DNA from: Cytophagales bacterium
Lineage (GTDB): Bacteria > Bacteroidota > Bacteroidia > Cytophagales > Cyclobacteriaceae
Assembly (NCBI GenBank): GCA_003500135.1
Contig: DNTA01000313.1
Coordinates: forward strand, 1-18,904
Length of the DNA stretch: 18,904 nt
Reading direction: 5' to 3'
The notes under the pieces are model-generated. The model made no database searches, was not told the origin of the DNA, and saw only the letters and a list, made by a program, of their open reading frames with translations. Positions 8,339 through 18,871 of this stretch are shown here, piece by piece; within the stretch, counting starts at the first letter, position 1, and each line of letters starts with the position of its first letter. A program made the translations under genes and the position numbers.

Positions 8339-9433
8339 ATGTCTGCCAATTATTACGACATATTAGGTGTTTCTAATAATGCCACTAAATCCGATATAAA
8401 AAATGCATATCGCAAAAGGGCTTTGCTTTATCATCCGGATCGAAATAAAAGCCAGGAAGCTCACCAGAAATTTGTTGAAATAAAAGCAGCATATGAAGTT
8501 CTATCGGATGACACGAAACGCTGGTGGTACGATCAAAAACTAGTCAATACTCAATTTCAGGACGCTACTTTTTATCAGCCTGGGCCGCAAACAACTTCAT
8601 ATAAAAGGCCTCCGGGTTATTATAGAAAATACTACCGGCGACAAAAAAAAAGTTACACCCGAAAAGCATATATCCTTGCCATTTTTTTCATTATCGCCCT
8701 TGGCTTAATTGCTTTTCTGATACCTTATTCCTTGTTGAGATGGAGCGCCATTAAATACTATGAAAATGGGGTGTACGAATACTACCGACACCAATATTTA
8801 AGCGCTTACGATGAATTTAGTTTATCGATAAAGGATTTTAGCCCTTGTAAATCAGAAGCATATACCATGATGAGTAAAATTTCTGCTCTTCATTATGAAC
8901 GTTACCCTTATGCCATATCACTTACTGAAAAAGGTTTGAACGAATACCCGAATGATTCGATTAGAGCTGAGTTGTTGTTTTTAAAGGGTTACAGCCTGAT
9001 GCAGGAAAAGAATTATATGGAAGCTGAACTGGTATTTAATGATATTAATGCGGACTCACATTTATCAGATAGTTCCAGGCATATGGAAGGTCTTATTCGC
9101 GCTTTATTTTATAAAGATTATGATACCGGCAGGCTTTATTTTGCCAATCTGATAAACCGATCACCGGAAAGGGATAACTCAAGGTATTATCTGGCTTATT
9201 GTCAGCAAAAACTGGATTTACACGAGGAAGCACTTACAAATTACAACATTTTACTCCGTAATAATTACATGCCGGGCGCCACGCACTATCATAAAGCGAT
9301 TTCTCTACATGCCATTGGGCATAAAGAAGCAGCCTGCGAGTCATTATTGTCAGCAATGGACTTTAATGTTTCGGAGGCTGCTTCTTTATATAAATTATAT
9401 TGCCATGCTGATTCGGTTCGTGCTGAGAATTAG
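8339..9433 (+). CDS. Membrane-anchored J-domain protein with TPR-like C-terminus
   Basis: The reading frame stays open upstream into dprA, but ATG at 8339 is chosen because the J domain begins at once (ANYYDILGV) and AGGG lies 8-11 bases upstream. That gives 364 residues. Residues 4-66 form a J domain with the essential HPD at 32-34, so it should stimulate a DnaK-type Hsp70. A basic linker (about 88-109, [16 protein letters not shown]) precedes one transmembrane helix (about 110-133). By the positive-inside rule the J domain is cytoplasmic and the rest periplasmic. Residues 140-364 are helical, TPR-like repeats with aromatic and Ala-rich positions, ending in an AC...C pattern (Cys333, Cys355). 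There is no Gly/Phe linker or zinc finger, so it is not a general DnaJ. The partner is unknown. The stop overlaps the stop of the convergent TPR gene. Confidence 0.85.
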   Translation: MSANYYDILGVSNNATKSDIKNAYRKRALLYHPDRNKSQEAHQKFVEIKAAYEVLSDDTKRWWYDQKLVNTQFQDATFYQPGPQTTSYKRPPGYYRKYYRRQKKSYTRKAYILAIFFIIALGLIAFLIPYSLLRWSAIKYYENGVYEYYRHQYLSAYDEFSLSIKDFSPCKSEAYTMMSKISALHYERYPYAISLTEKGLNEYPNDSIRAELLFLKGYSLMQEKNYMEAELVFNDINADSHLSDSSRHMEGLIRALFYKDYDTGRLYFANLINRSPERDNSRYYLAYCQQKLDLHEEALTNYNILLRNNYMPGATHYHKAISLHAIGHKEAACESLLSAMDFNVSEAASLYKLYCHADSVRAEN

Positions 9434-10050
9434 TAGCGAACCGATTTACATTTGGCATTTATTTCGTCATAAGCTTTCAAATCCCCCAGTTCACCTGCTT
9501 TGGACAGATCTTTGCAACCTGCCTCTAACATGCCATATTCTATTTTGATGATACCCCTTAAAAAATAAGCATCGACGCTTTTGGGATTTTTTTCAATGAT
9601 CTTATCACAGTCACCTATTGCTTCATTATAAGCTGAAATACGCAGTTTTGCCTGTCCCCGATTGTAATAGGCATCAATCATATCATCATTGATTTCCAGG
9701 GTTTTGCTATAATCTTTTATTGCGCTTTCAAATCGCAAAAGCTCATAATTTACGTTCCCTCTTTCAAAGTAAGCCTGATGTAATACCGGATTGTATTTTA
9801 CGGACATATCGAGATCTTTCAAAGCGCCTATCTCGTCGCCTAATCTGTTTTTGATTACGCCTCTCAGATAATACGCCATGGCATTTTCTTTATCGAGCTC
9901 AATCGCTTCATTAAGCTTGACCAGTGCCGCAGAAAAATCATTTTGTTCGATGAGGTCCTTTCCGGTCTTCGTTAACTTCCCAGAGTTTTGTGCAGATACA
10001 CTACTAATGGAAAAAAGTGTTACAAAAAGAATGCTGAAAAAACTTTTCAT
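9430..10050 (-). CDS. Exported TPR-repeat protein
   Basis: A 206-residue protein with a signal peptide (1-20, cleavage probably after SVSA) and about five TPR units from residue 25 to the end. Their hallmarks are repeated [22 protein letters not shown] and AYFLRGI helices, 33-36 residues apart, each with a following A...DL/DY...NP turn. The last unit has the form [26 protein letters not shown], common at the ends of Bacteroidota TPR arrays. It is likely a periplasmic protein-interaction scaffold; no enzyme domain is present. It lies 112 bases downstream of metH on the same strand and overlaps the J-domain gene tail to tail by 4 bases, so there is no room for a shared terminator between them. 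No function beyond protein binding can be proposed. Confidence 0.85.
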   Translation of the reverse strand: MKSFFSILFVTLFSISSVSAQNSGKLTKTGKDLIEQNDFSAALVKLNEAIELDKENAMAYYLRGVIKNRLGDEIGALKDLDMSVKYNPVLHQAYFERGNVNYELLRFESAIKDYSKTLEINDDMIDAYYNRGQAKLRISAYNEAIGDCDKIIEKNPKSVDAYFLRGIIKIEYGMLEAGCKDLSKAGELGDLKAYDEINAKCKSVRY

Positions 10051-10133
10051 ATATAAATATTACTTGGCTGAAAATGATGTCTCAAATTACACCATTTATC
10101 GAAATTTTGTCATGTTAATAATTAGATTTTTGA

Positions 10134-10157
10134 CGAACGGCACAAATCAGTCGTTCG
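10134..10157 (-). other. Stem-loop just after metH (possible weak terminator)
   Basis: CGAACG (10152-10157 on the minus strand) can pair with CGTTCG (10134-10139), leaving a 12-base loop; it begins 5 bases past the metH stop. The sequence after the stem is TCAAAAATC rather than a U tract, so intrinsic termination is doubtful. The rest of 10051-10162 is AT-rich and holds no clear promoter for the TPR gene. Confidence 0.3.
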
Positions 10158-10162
10158 ATTAG

Positions 10163-13100
10163 TTAAACGTCATAAGCAAGATTCGGGCCAAGCCATTTTT
10201 CTACTTCTTCGGTCCTTAATTTTTTTCTTTTTGCATAATCGGCAACCTGGTCTTTATCAATCTTGCCCACACTAAAGTATTTACTATCAGGATGCCAGAA
10301 ATACCACCCACATACTGAAGCAGCAGGGTCCATGGCATAGTTTTCCGTAAGTGTGATGCCTGTATTTTCCTCCACATCCAGCAGGTTAAAAAGCTTTCTT
10401 TTTTCCAAATGATCGGGACAAGCCGGATAACCGGGAGCTGGTCGGATACCCTGATACTTTTCACGAATAAGGGCCTCATTATCCAGTTTTTCAGCATGGG
10501 CATAACCCCAGTATTGTTTTCTTACCTTCTCATGCATGTATTCGGCAAATGCTTCGGCCAGTCGGTCTGCCAGGGCTTTTACCATGATACTATTGTAGTC
10601 ATCGTGCTCTTCCTCATATTTTCCCGCCAAAGCATCCGCATGGATTCCAGTAGTTACTGCAAATGCGCCTATGTAGTCTTTCTTATTGTGGTCTTTTGGA
10701 GCCACAAAATCACTCAGACAGTAATATGGCAAATCTGCTGCACGCTTGGTTTGTTGCCTTAAAAATGAAATTTTCTCTCTGATCTGAAGCTCTTCACTAT
10801 CGGGTTGTCCGTTGGGCTGATGATATATTTCAATATCATCGCAATCCACTGTATTCGCTCTGAAAAATCCGATTACCGCATTTGCCTTGACCCATTTATT
10901 ATCAACGATCTTCTGAAGCATTTTTTGAGCATCTTCAAAAAGCTTCCTGGCCTCGGGGCCAACATTTGGATCGTTGAAGATCTTGGGAAACCTGCCTGCT
11001 AATTCCCAGGATAGAAAGAATGGTGTCCAGTCGATATAGGGAACAATTTCCTCGAGTGGGAAATCCTTAAATACTTTAGCGCCTACAAATTCAGGTTTCG
11101 GAGGTGTCTGGTTTTCCCAGTCAATTTTGAAACGACGATTCCTGGCTTCTTCGATGGCTACATAAGATTTTACACCTTTTCGTTTTTGGTGATCCTGGCG
11201 TAGTTTCTCATACTCTTCTTTGTATTTATTGATAAAAGCCTGACGATGGGAGAAAGCCTCCGTTGTTAGAATGGAAGCCACGGGTACACCTTTTGATGCA
11301 TCTAACACATGAATGACAGCACCGCTGTAGTTCGGGTCTATTTTTACAGCTGTATGAATTCTTGATGTTGTGGCACCCCCTATCAATAAAGGGGTATTTA
11401 ATTTGCGCCTTTCCATTTCTTTGGCCACAAATACCATCTCGTCCAAGGAAGGCGTAATCAACCCACTCAATCCTATGATGTCAACCTGCTCTTTTTCCGC
11501 AGTGTCCAATATTTTTTCCAGTGGCACCATAACCCCCAGGTCAATAATCTCGAAATTGTTACACGCCAGTACCACTCCTACAATATTTTTACCAATATCA
11601 TGAACATCCCCTTTAACTGTGGCAAGCAAAATCTTACCAGCATTTTTCCTTTCACTTTGCGGATTCTTGAGTTTTTCTTCCTCAATGAATGGGATTAAGT
11701 GCGCCACTGATTTCTTCATAACCCGGGCACTCTTCACTACTTGTGGCAGGAACATTTTTCCCGATCCAAATAAATCCCCTACCACATTCATGCCGTCCAT
11801 AAGAGGTCCCTCGATCACATCCAAAGGCTTGGGATACTTCAACCTGGCTTCTTCAGTATCATCAACAACAAAATCCACAATTCCTTTAATAAGAGCATGC
11901 TTTAGCCGCTCTTCGACACTTTGCTGACGCCATGTAAGATCTTTTTCTTTCTTTTTATCCTTTCCTTTTACCTGTTCTGCAAACTCAATTAAATTTTCAG
12001 TTGCATCTTTATGCCTGTTCAACAATACATCTTCTACCTTTTCCAACAGATCTTTGGGTATTTCCTCGTAAACCTCGATCATACCGGCGTTTACAATACC
12101 CATATCGAGCCCCGCTTTTATGGCGTGATATAAAAAAGCAGAGTGCATTGCTTCGCGTACTACATTATTTCCTCTGAAGGAAAATGAAATATTGCTTACT
12201 CCTCCACTAACTTTCGCCCCGGGTAAATTTTCTTTTATCCATTTTGTTGCCCTAATGAAGTCTAGCGCATAGTTATTATGTTCATCCATCCCGGTGGCAA
12301 CAGTAAGGATGTTCGGGTCGAAAATGATATCTTCCGGTGGGAAGCCGACCTTATTGACCAACAAGTCGTAACTTCTCTTACAAATCTCAATTCTTCTTTC
12401 ATACGAATCGGCCTGCCCTATTTCATCAAAGGCCATCACCACCACAGCAGCGCCATAACGTAGCGCTTTTTTGGCTTGATCTATAAAATTATCTTCACCC
12501 TCCTTCAATGAAATACTATTGACAACAGATTTACCCTGCACGCATTTTAATCCCGCCTCAATAACGGACCATTTGGAAGAGTCGATCATAAAGGGAACCT
12601 TTGCTATATCCGGCTCAGCCGCCATCAGATTAAGAAACTTCACCATTTCTTTTTCTGAATCCAGCATACCCTCGTCCATATTGATATCAATTATCTGAGC
12701 ACCTCCTTCTACCTGTCCCTGGGCAATTTCCAAGGCTTCTTCATAGCTGCCTTCTTTGATCAACCTTGCAAACTTTTTGGATCCTGCTACATTGGTTCTT
12801 TCACCTATATTCACAAAGTTTGATTCAGGTGTTATGGTAAGTGGTTCCAGTCCGCTTAGATGCATTAAATGATCATGCTCTTTGGTTTGCCTTGGTTTAC
12901 AGTCCTTAACGGCCTCTGCTATAGCTGCAATATGTTCTGGTGTGGTACCACAACATCCACCAACGATATTTAAAAAACCCTCTTCTGCATAGGCCTTTAA
13001 TGTGTCAGCCATATATTCAGGTGTTTCATCGTATTGGCCAAACTCATTGGGTAATCCGGCATTGGGGTGTAAGCTCACAGCAAAAGTTGATATACGGTCG

Positions 13101-13870
13101 AGCACACTTACATATGGACGCATCATATCGGCGCCTAAGGCGCAGTTTAAACCAATACTCAATAAGTCCATGTGGGCAATGGAATAGTAAAATGCTTCCG
13201 AAACCTGTCCCGAAAGCGTTCTTCCGCTGGCATCGGTAATTGTACCACTCACCATAATTGGTAGTTTTTTACCAGTTTCTTCGAAATACAGATCAATGGC
13301 ATATAGGGCGGCCTTCGCATTAAGTGTATCGAAAACCGTTTCTACCAACAACAGATCAGCTCCACCTTCAACCAATCCTTTGGTTTGTTCATAGTACGCA
13401 TTAACCAATTGATCAAAGCTAATTGCTCTATAACCAGGGTCATTTACATCTGGCGATAGGGAAGCCGTACGGTTTGTGGGCCCCAGTGAACCTGCTACAT
13501 AACGAGGCTTTTCTGGTGTTTTTTGATTAAATTCAGTTGTAGCTTCCTTTGCGATACGGGCCGATTCAAAATTAATATCATAAACTGCTGATTCCAGCCC
13601 GTAGTCAGCCTGTGCAATACTGGTAGAACTAAAAGTATTTGTCTCGATGATATCAGCCCCTGCCTCGAGATACTGGCGGTGAATTTCCGCAATTATATCG
13701 GGTCTGGTAAGGGATAAAAGATCGTTGTTTCCCTTCAGGTTGTGATTGTGATCCTTGAATCGCTCTCCCCTGAAATCTTCTTCTTCAAGTTTATGACGCT
13801 GGATCATGGTTCCCATTGCCCCATCAATTACCATGATCCTTTCTTTTAGAATCTCTTTTATATCTTTCAA
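10163..13870 (-). CDS. metH: Cobalamin-dependent methionine synthase
   Basis: MetH transfers the methyl group of 5-methyltetrahydrofolate to homocysteine by way of cobalamin, giving methionine in the cytoplasm. The 1235 residues carry all four modules. The homocysteine domain (about 10-325) has zinc ligands C243 (GLNCALG) and C306/C307 (GGCCGTT). The pterin domain (about 350-615) contains [17 protein letters not shown]. The cobalamin cap and binding domains (about 645-895) have H757 in GDVHDIGKN, the lower cobalt ligand. The activation (SAM-binding) domain extends to the C-terminus. The start is TTG at 13868-13870: an in-frame stop lies upstream, and this start restores the usual N-terminal helix ([11 protein letters not shown]). 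ATG at 13832-13834 would lose 12 residues. A SAM-I riboswitch sits directly upstream, so high SAM should lower expression. Confidence 0.97.
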   Translation of the reverse strand: MKDIKEILKERIMVIDGAMGTMIQRHKLEEEDFRGERFKDHNHNLKGNNDLLSLTRPDIIAEIHRQYLEAGADIIETNTFSSTSIAQADYGLESAVYDINFESARIAKEATTEFNQKTPEKPRYVAGSLGPTNRTASLSPDVNDPGYRAISFDQLVNAYYEQTKGLVEGGADLLLVETVFDTLNAKAALYAIDLYFEETGKKLPIMVSGTITDASGRTLSGQVSEAFYYSIAHMDLLSIGLNCALGADMMRPYVSVLDRISTFAVSLHPNAGLPNEFGQYDETPEYMADTLKAYAEEGFLNIVGGCCGTTPEHIAAIAEAVKDCKPRQTKEHDHLMHLSGLEPLTITPESNFVNIGERTNVAGSKKFARLIKEGSYEEALEIAQGQVEGGAQIIDINMDEGMLDSEKEMVKFLNLMAAEPDIAKVPFMIDSSKWSVIEAGLKCVQGKSVVNSISLKEGEDNFIDQAKKALRYGAAVVVMAFDEIGQADSYERRIEICKRSYDLLVNKVGFPPEDIIFDPNILTVATGMDEHNNYALDFIRATKWIKENLPGAKVSGGVSNISFSFRGNNVVREAMHSAFLYHAIKAGLDMGIVNAGMIEVYEEIPKDLLEKVEDVLLNRHKDATENLIEFAEQVKGKDKKKEKDLTWRQQSVEERLKHALIKGIVDFVVDDTEEARLKYPKPLDVIEGPLMDGMNVVGDLFGSGKMFLPQVVKSARVMKKSVAHLIPFIEEEKLKNPQSERKNAGKILLATVKGDVHDIGKNIVGVVLACNNFEIIDLGVMVPLEKILDTAEKEQVDIIGLSGLITPSLDEMVFVAKEMERRKLNTPLLIGGATTSRIHTAVKIDPNYSGAVIHVLDASKGVPVASILTTEAFSHRQAFINKYKEEYEKLRQDHQKRKGVKSYVAIEEARNRRFKIDWENQTPPKPEFVGAKVFKDFPLEEIVPYIDWTPFFLSWELAGRFPKIFNDPNVGPEARKLFEDAQKMLQKIVDNKWVKANAVIGFFRANTVDCDDIEIYHQPNGQPDSEELQIREKISFLRQQTKRAADLPYYCLSDFVAPKDHNKKDYIGAFAVTTGIHADALAGKYEEEHDDYNSIMVKALADRLAEAFAEYMHEKVRKQYWGYAHAEKLDNEALIREKYQGIRPAPGYPACPDHLEKRKLFNLLDVEENTGITLTENYAMDPAASVCGWYFWHPDSKYFSVGKIDKDQVADYAKRKKLRTEEVEKWLGPNLAYDV

Positions 13871-13930
13871 AATAGTGATAATTTTTTTGATTAATTCGCC
13901 TTATCAAGATTGGCGGTACAGGTGGGTTAA
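13871..13930 (-). promoter_or_regulatory. Expression platform of the metH SAM riboswitch
   Basis: These 60 bases link the aptamer to the metH start. TCTTGATAAG (13900-13909) is perfectly complementary over 10 bases to the aptamer's own 5' end (14023-14032). It therefore competes with the shorter P1 partner GATAAG at 13931-13936. When freed, the same segment lies in the loop of a CGCC/GGCG hairpin. No stem followed by a U tract exists here; an A7 tract follows instead. Control is more likely at translation initiation than by intrinsic termination, which is inference. Confidence 0.5.
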
Positions 13931-14032
13931 CTTATCTGTCCCGGCAATTAAATCCGAGCGGGAGTTGGCACCAAGTTTCACCCAGGTTGCCAAGACATCA
14001 GCGGGCCCGTTCCCTCCGTCTTTCTTGATAAG
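13931..14032 (-). promoter_or_regulatory. SAM-I (S-box) riboswitch aptamer
   Basis: The 102-base element on the minus strand matches the S-box core in order. P1 pairs CTTATC (14027-14032) with GATAAG (13931-13936). P2 base pairs AAGAC with GTCTT around the kink-turn bulge GGAGGGA (14011-14017) and TGAT. P3 is formed by GGCAACC (13985-13991) with GGTGCC (13967-13972). A CGGG in the P2 loop can pair with CCCG after P3 as the expected pseudoknot. P4 pairs CTCGG with CCGGG and is followed by ACAGATAAG. The downstream gene is methionine synthase, the expected target for SAM feedback. Sequence and context agree, so the call is firm. Confidence 0.93.
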
Positions 14033-14039
14033 AGCAACA

Positions 14040-14070
14040 CAAATAAAACGATTAGGCTCCAAAATTCAAA
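14040..14070 (-). promoter_or_regulatory. Promoter of the metH riboswitch leader
   Basis: On the minus strand TTTG (14067-14070) is followed after 19 bases by TTTATTTG (14040-14047), a 5/6 match to the fixed positions of TAnnTTTG. Transcription would begin near 14033-14036, at the first base or two before riboswitch P1. This is exactly where the leader should start, and it raises confidence above a bare motif match. Confidence 0.6.
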
Positions 14071-14078
14071 CAATGCAA

Positions 14079-14111
14079 TAAAATAATATAAAAGTTCAAT
14101 AAAGGAACCTT
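14079..14111 (-). terminator. Intrinsic terminator after ppk1
   Basis: On the minus strand AAGGTTC (14105-14111) pairs with GAACTTT (14091-14097), including one G-U pair, around a 7-base loop. A U-rich run (14079-14090, with several A) follows. It lies 4 bases past the ppk1 stop and just before the metH promoter. The stem is only moderately stable. Confidence 0.5.
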
Positions 14112-14115
14112 AACA

Positions 14116-16224
14116 TCAAAACAGCTTAACCTGGAGTACTTCCTCTAATTTAACGTTGTAGAACTTTTTGTGAATGTTAAATGGTTCCGAACTGGCGTCA
14201 GTTTTTATCTCATAACTTCCATCTTCATTCATCACATAAGCATTCACATTATCTCTAAGATTGTAAGCCAGTATATTCATGGCTTGTTGCTTGATCACAG
14301 GATCAACAATTAGAAAAAGGGACTCAATTCTTCGGTCGAAACTACGCACCATTACATCGGCACTACCCCCGTATATTTTCGAGTCGTTGTTATTGTGGAA
14401 ATAATACAATCGTGAATGTTCCAGGAAATCCCCTACGATACTATAAACTTCAATATTTTCACTCAACCCTTTCCGTCCCGGGCGAATGCAACAGATGCCT
14501 CTAACAATTAATTTGATAGGTACTCCTGCCTGTGAGGCCTCATATAGGGCTCTTATGAAGCGTTTGTCCTGCAACGAATTGATTTTTATCACGATACCAG
14601 AGGGCAATCCGTTTTTGGCATTTTCTGCTTCATTTCTGATCAGTTCGATGAGTTGTTTTCGCATATCACGGGGTGCAGTAAGCAAATATTGATATATCTT
14701 AGGCTGTGAATGCCCGGTGATAGCATTGAAGAATTCAGAGACATCATGCGCATATATCTCATTGGTAGTTAAAATGCCAATATCCGTGTAAAGCTTCGAG
14801 GTAGTTTCATTGTAATTACCGCTTGACATGTGTACATAACGCGTTACTTTGTTGCTTTCTTTACGCACAATCAAGAGCAGCTTGGTATGGGTTTTCAGAT
14901 TACTAACCCCATAAATCACAAAACACCCCGCCTTCTGAAGGCTTTTCGCTTCTTTTAGATTGTTTTCCTCATCAAACCTAGCTTTAACCTCAAAAAGGAC
15001 CGAAACGTGTTTGCCGTTTTCTGCCGCCTTTAATAAGGCAGATGTAATTCTCGAATCCTTGGCCAACCGGTAAATAGTTAACTTAATTGCCAACACCTTG
15101 GGGTCTTCTGCCGATTGCTCTATTAACTCGAGCAGTGGCTCAATATTGTTGTATGGGTGATGAAGGAGTACATCCCTCTCCTTTAAAATGTCAAATACAT
15201 TATCTGTACCTTCTTCAGGATATGTGAGTGGCTGGACCGTCCTGTTGCCCGTTTGCATACGTTCCTTCAACTGGTCACTTTTTATGATCTGCCATAACCG
15301 CGTATAATCAAAAAGGTCAGAACGGTCAATTTCGAAGAAGTTGTCTTCTTCCAATTCCCATCTGTTTTGTAGGATTCTACGCATCCAGGGGTCGTAATCC
15401 TTGTCGATTTCAATCCTTACTACACGCCCTGTTCTGCGCGTTTTTAGCTTTCGCTTCAGCTCCTCCAGAAAATTGGCATCTATATCATCACTCTCCTCCA
15501 GTGTAAAATCACCATTTCTCGTTATTCGAAATAAGGTTACCGATTCGATTTCTATATTTCTAAACAACTTGTGAACAAAAGTGCGTATGATATCTTCAAT
15601 CGGTACAAATATCACCTGTTCACCTCTTTCGATTTCAAAAAACTTAGGAAGATTTTGAGGCACCTGAATAAAGGAAAGTTTTTTACGCTCCGTATCTTCG
15701 GCGCTAACAGTTACCACACCGAAAACCAGTATCTGGTTCATTAGTATCGGAAAAGTATGGTAATTATCGAAAACCATTGGAGTGAGCATCGGAAAAATGG
15801 TTTTCTTGAAATAATACTTGGATTTATCTTTTTCTCCTTCCGGCAATTTGTGATACCTGACAATATGAAACCCATTTTCTGCTGCCAGAGGCATGAGTTT
15901 TTGATTAAAATAATCAGACTGCTCCGTGCAAAAATCATGTATCTCCTGATAAAGCTTTCTTTTAAAAGGTCGCTCCCGAAGACCTGAATAATCTATACGC
16001 TCCTTACCATAGTCAATATAATTATACAAACTTCCCACACGAATCATAAAGAACTCATCCAGGTTGGATGCTGTAATGGCCATAAATTTCAATCGATCAA
16101 AAATAGAACGGTCTAGATGTTTAGCCTGATCCAATACCCGATGATTAAACTTCATCCAACTCAGATCCCTGGAAATGAGGTCACTTTTTTCAATTAGAGC
16201 AGGAATTTTGTCAGTTTCTTTCAT
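14116..16224 (-). CDS. ppk1: Polyphosphate kinase 1
   Basis: PPK1 reversibly makes long-chain polyphosphate from ATP, usually at the inner face of the membrane. The 702 residues are typical in length. The N-terminal domain opens with ISRDLSWMKFNHRVL (17-31) and TASNLDEFFMIRVG (51-64). The catalytic phospholipase-D-like half contains KARFDEENNL (414-423), GVSNLKTHTKLL with H446 as the phosphorylated histidine, SSGNYNETTSKLYTDIG (467-483), and FLEHSRLYYF with the second catalytic histidine H603, then GSADVMVRSFDRRIE. SSGNYNE differs slightly from the GTGNYHE of enterobacterial enzymes. No ppx gene is adjacent. It begins only 33 bases after the end of the gyrB terminator and no clear promoter was found there, so readthrough or a weak promoter within the terminator tail must drive it. 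Confidence 0.97.
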   Translation of the reverse strand: MKETDKIPALIEKSDLISRDLSWMKFNHRVLDQAKHLDRSIFDRLKFMAITASNLDEFFMIRVGSLYNYIDYGKERIDYSGLRERPFKRKLYQEIHDFCTEQSDYFNQKLMPLAAENGFHIVRYHKLPEGEKDKSKYYFKKTIFPMLTPMVFDNYHTFPILMNQILVFGVVTVSAEDTERKKLSFIQVPQNLPKFFEIERGEQVIFVPIEDIIRTFVHKLFRNIEIESVTLFRITRNGDFTLEESDDIDANFLEELKRKLKTRRTGRVVRIEIDKDYDPWMRRILQNRWELEEDNFFEIDRSDLFDYTRLWQIIKSDQLKERMQTGNRTVQPLTYPEEGTDNVFDILKERDVLLHHPYNNIEPLLELIEQSAEDPKVLAIKLTIYRLAKDSRITSALLKAAENGKHVSVLFEVKARFDEENNLKEAKSLQKAGCFVIYGVSNLKTHTKLLLIVRKESNKVTRYVHMSSGNYNETTSKLYTDIGILTTNEIYAHDVSEFFNAITGHSQPKIYQYLLTAPRDMRKQLIELIRNEAENAKNGLPSGIVIKINSLQDKRFIRALYEASQAGVPIKLIVRGICCIRPGRKGLSENIEVYSIVGDFLEHSRLYYFHNNNDSKIYGGSADVMVRSFDRRIESLFLIVDPVIKQQAMNILAYNLRDNVNAYVMNEDGSYEIKTDASSEPFNIHKKFYNVKLEEVLQVKLF

Positions 16225-16257
16225 ATGTCGGTAGTATCTGTATTAAATATGGTAAAC

Positions 16258-16286
16258 AAAAATAAAAAAGGGGCCACAAAAGCCCC
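16258..16286 (-). terminator. Strong intrinsic terminator after gyrB
   Basis: On the minus strand GGGGC (16282-16286) pairs with GCCCC (16270-16274) around a 7-base loop. It is followed at once by TTTTTTATTTTT (16258-16269). It begins 27 bases past the gyrB stop. The complementary strand lacks a U tract after the stem, so it works in one direction only. Confidence 0.9.
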
Positions 16287-16313
16287 AAATTATTACCTTT
16301 TGTTGATATTTAT

Positions 16314-18278
<1,965 letters not shown>

Positions 18279-18292
18279 TCAAAAAATTAACG

Positions 18293-18300
18293 CAAAATTA
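18293..18300 (-). promoter_or_regulatory. gyrB promoter, -7 element
   Basis: TAATTTTG on the minus strand is a perfect TAnnTTTG match. Transcription would start near 18287, about 15 bases before the gyrB ATG. No TTTG or TTG is found 17-23 bases upstream; that place is taken by an interrupted palindrome, so the promoter may need an activator or be under local control. Confidence 0.5.
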
Positions 18301-18305
18301 GCATT

Positions 18306-18328
18306 TATACCCGTAACTACACGGTATA
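18306..18328. repeat. Interrupted palindrome in the gyrB promoter region
   Basis: TATACCGT and ACGGGTATA (minus strand) form an 8-base-pair dyad with one bulged G and a 6-base centre, 5 bases upstream of the gyrB -7 element. It lies where RNA polymerase would contact the -33 region. No U tract follows, so it is not an intrinsic terminator; an operator or a cruciform-prone site are possibilities. The rest of 18329-18393 is AT-rich with nothing clear. Confidence 0.45.
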
Positions 18329-18393
18329 TTAGGAATATTATTAATAAATGGAACCTGGTATAAAAGTAAAAAGAGCCCATGAGTAAATTTCAC

Positions 18394-18765
18394 CTAATAT
18401 TGACCCGTGCTAATCATTACAAGTGTACAAGCCATCTCCACTTTTATCCCATTTTCCTCAAGCATTCGCTTAAATTCAAAATTTTCAGTACCAGGGTTGA
18501 AAATCACTCTTTGAGGTAATAGTGACAGCAAATAGTCATACCACTCAGGCTGGTGCCTGGGGCCTATGTACATGGTGATGGTGTGCACATTATCCACAGA
18601 TGGTTTTTTTCTAATATCCAGAATCGTTTTCCCAAAAATTTCCCCTTTTTTAATGCCAATTGGAACAAAGCTATAGTTTCGTTCATTTAACATATTTGCA
18701 GCTGCAAAAGCGTACCTGTTTGTGTTTGGAGTGGCGCCAATAATTACTGTTTTTTTATTGATCAT
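18394..18765 (-). CDS. Small CoA-binding-domain protein
   Basis: A 123-residue stand-alone Rossmann-type CoA-binding domain, related to the N-terminal domain of succinyl-CoA synthetase alpha subunits. The first strand and loop are KKTVIIGATPNTNRYAFAA (4-22), with the GAT/SxNxxR loop that would bind the nucleotide. Then come PIGIKKGEIFG (36-46), ITMYIGPRHQPEWYDYLLSL (63-82), VIFNPGTEN (87-95) and the conserved tail ACTLVMISTGQY. The NPG and final TGQY segments are typical of this family. No catalytic domain is attached, and the role of such small proteins is not well established. It sits upstream of gyrB on the same strand with a 121-base gap that holds the gyrB promoter, so the two are probably separately transcribed. 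Confidence 0.88.
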   Translation of the reverse strand: MINKKTVIIGATPNTNRYAFAAANMLNERNYSFVPIGIKKGEIFGKTILDIRKKPSVDNVHTITMYIGPRHQPEWYDYLLSLLPQRVIFNPGTENFEFKRMLEENGIKVEMACTLVMISTGQY

Positions 18766-18796
18766 AAAAGTTGTTTCTTCGATTTTTTGTATCGGT

Positions 18797-18827
18797 CAAA
18801 TGGTATATAACCTTCATATTTAACAAA
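18797..18827 (-). promoter_or_regulatory. Weak candidate promoter of the CoA-binding gene
   Basis: On the minus strand TTTG (18824-18827) is followed after 18 bases by TACCATTTG (18797-18805), which is TAnnTTTG with one extra base. Position is suitable, about 30 bases before the ATG, but the imperfect -7 element makes this uncertain. Confidence 0.2.
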
Positions 18828-18871
18828 AAAATGAACTTTTTAACTATTTTCGCCGCAAATTTAGGACAGTT

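Noticed and set aside
13900..13920. CGCC/GGCG hairpin upstream of metH as an intrinsic terminator
   Set aside because: The stem is followed by AATTAATC and an A tract rather than U residues, so it cannot be a standard terminator; kept only as part of the riboswitch platform.
16229..16260. Possible ppk1 promoter: TTTG at 16257-16260 and TACTACCG at 16229-16236
   Set aside because: The -7 candidate matches only the first two fixed bases of TAnnTTTG.
18355..18393. T-rich stretch after the CoA-binding gene as a possible terminator
   Set aside because: The minus strand has CTCTTTTTACTTTT, but no stem could be built immediately before it.
18856..18863. Perfect TAAATTTG on the minus strand upstream of the CoA-binding gene
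   Set aside because: It is about 90 bases from the start codon, overlaps the leader of the divergent gene and has no -33 partner.
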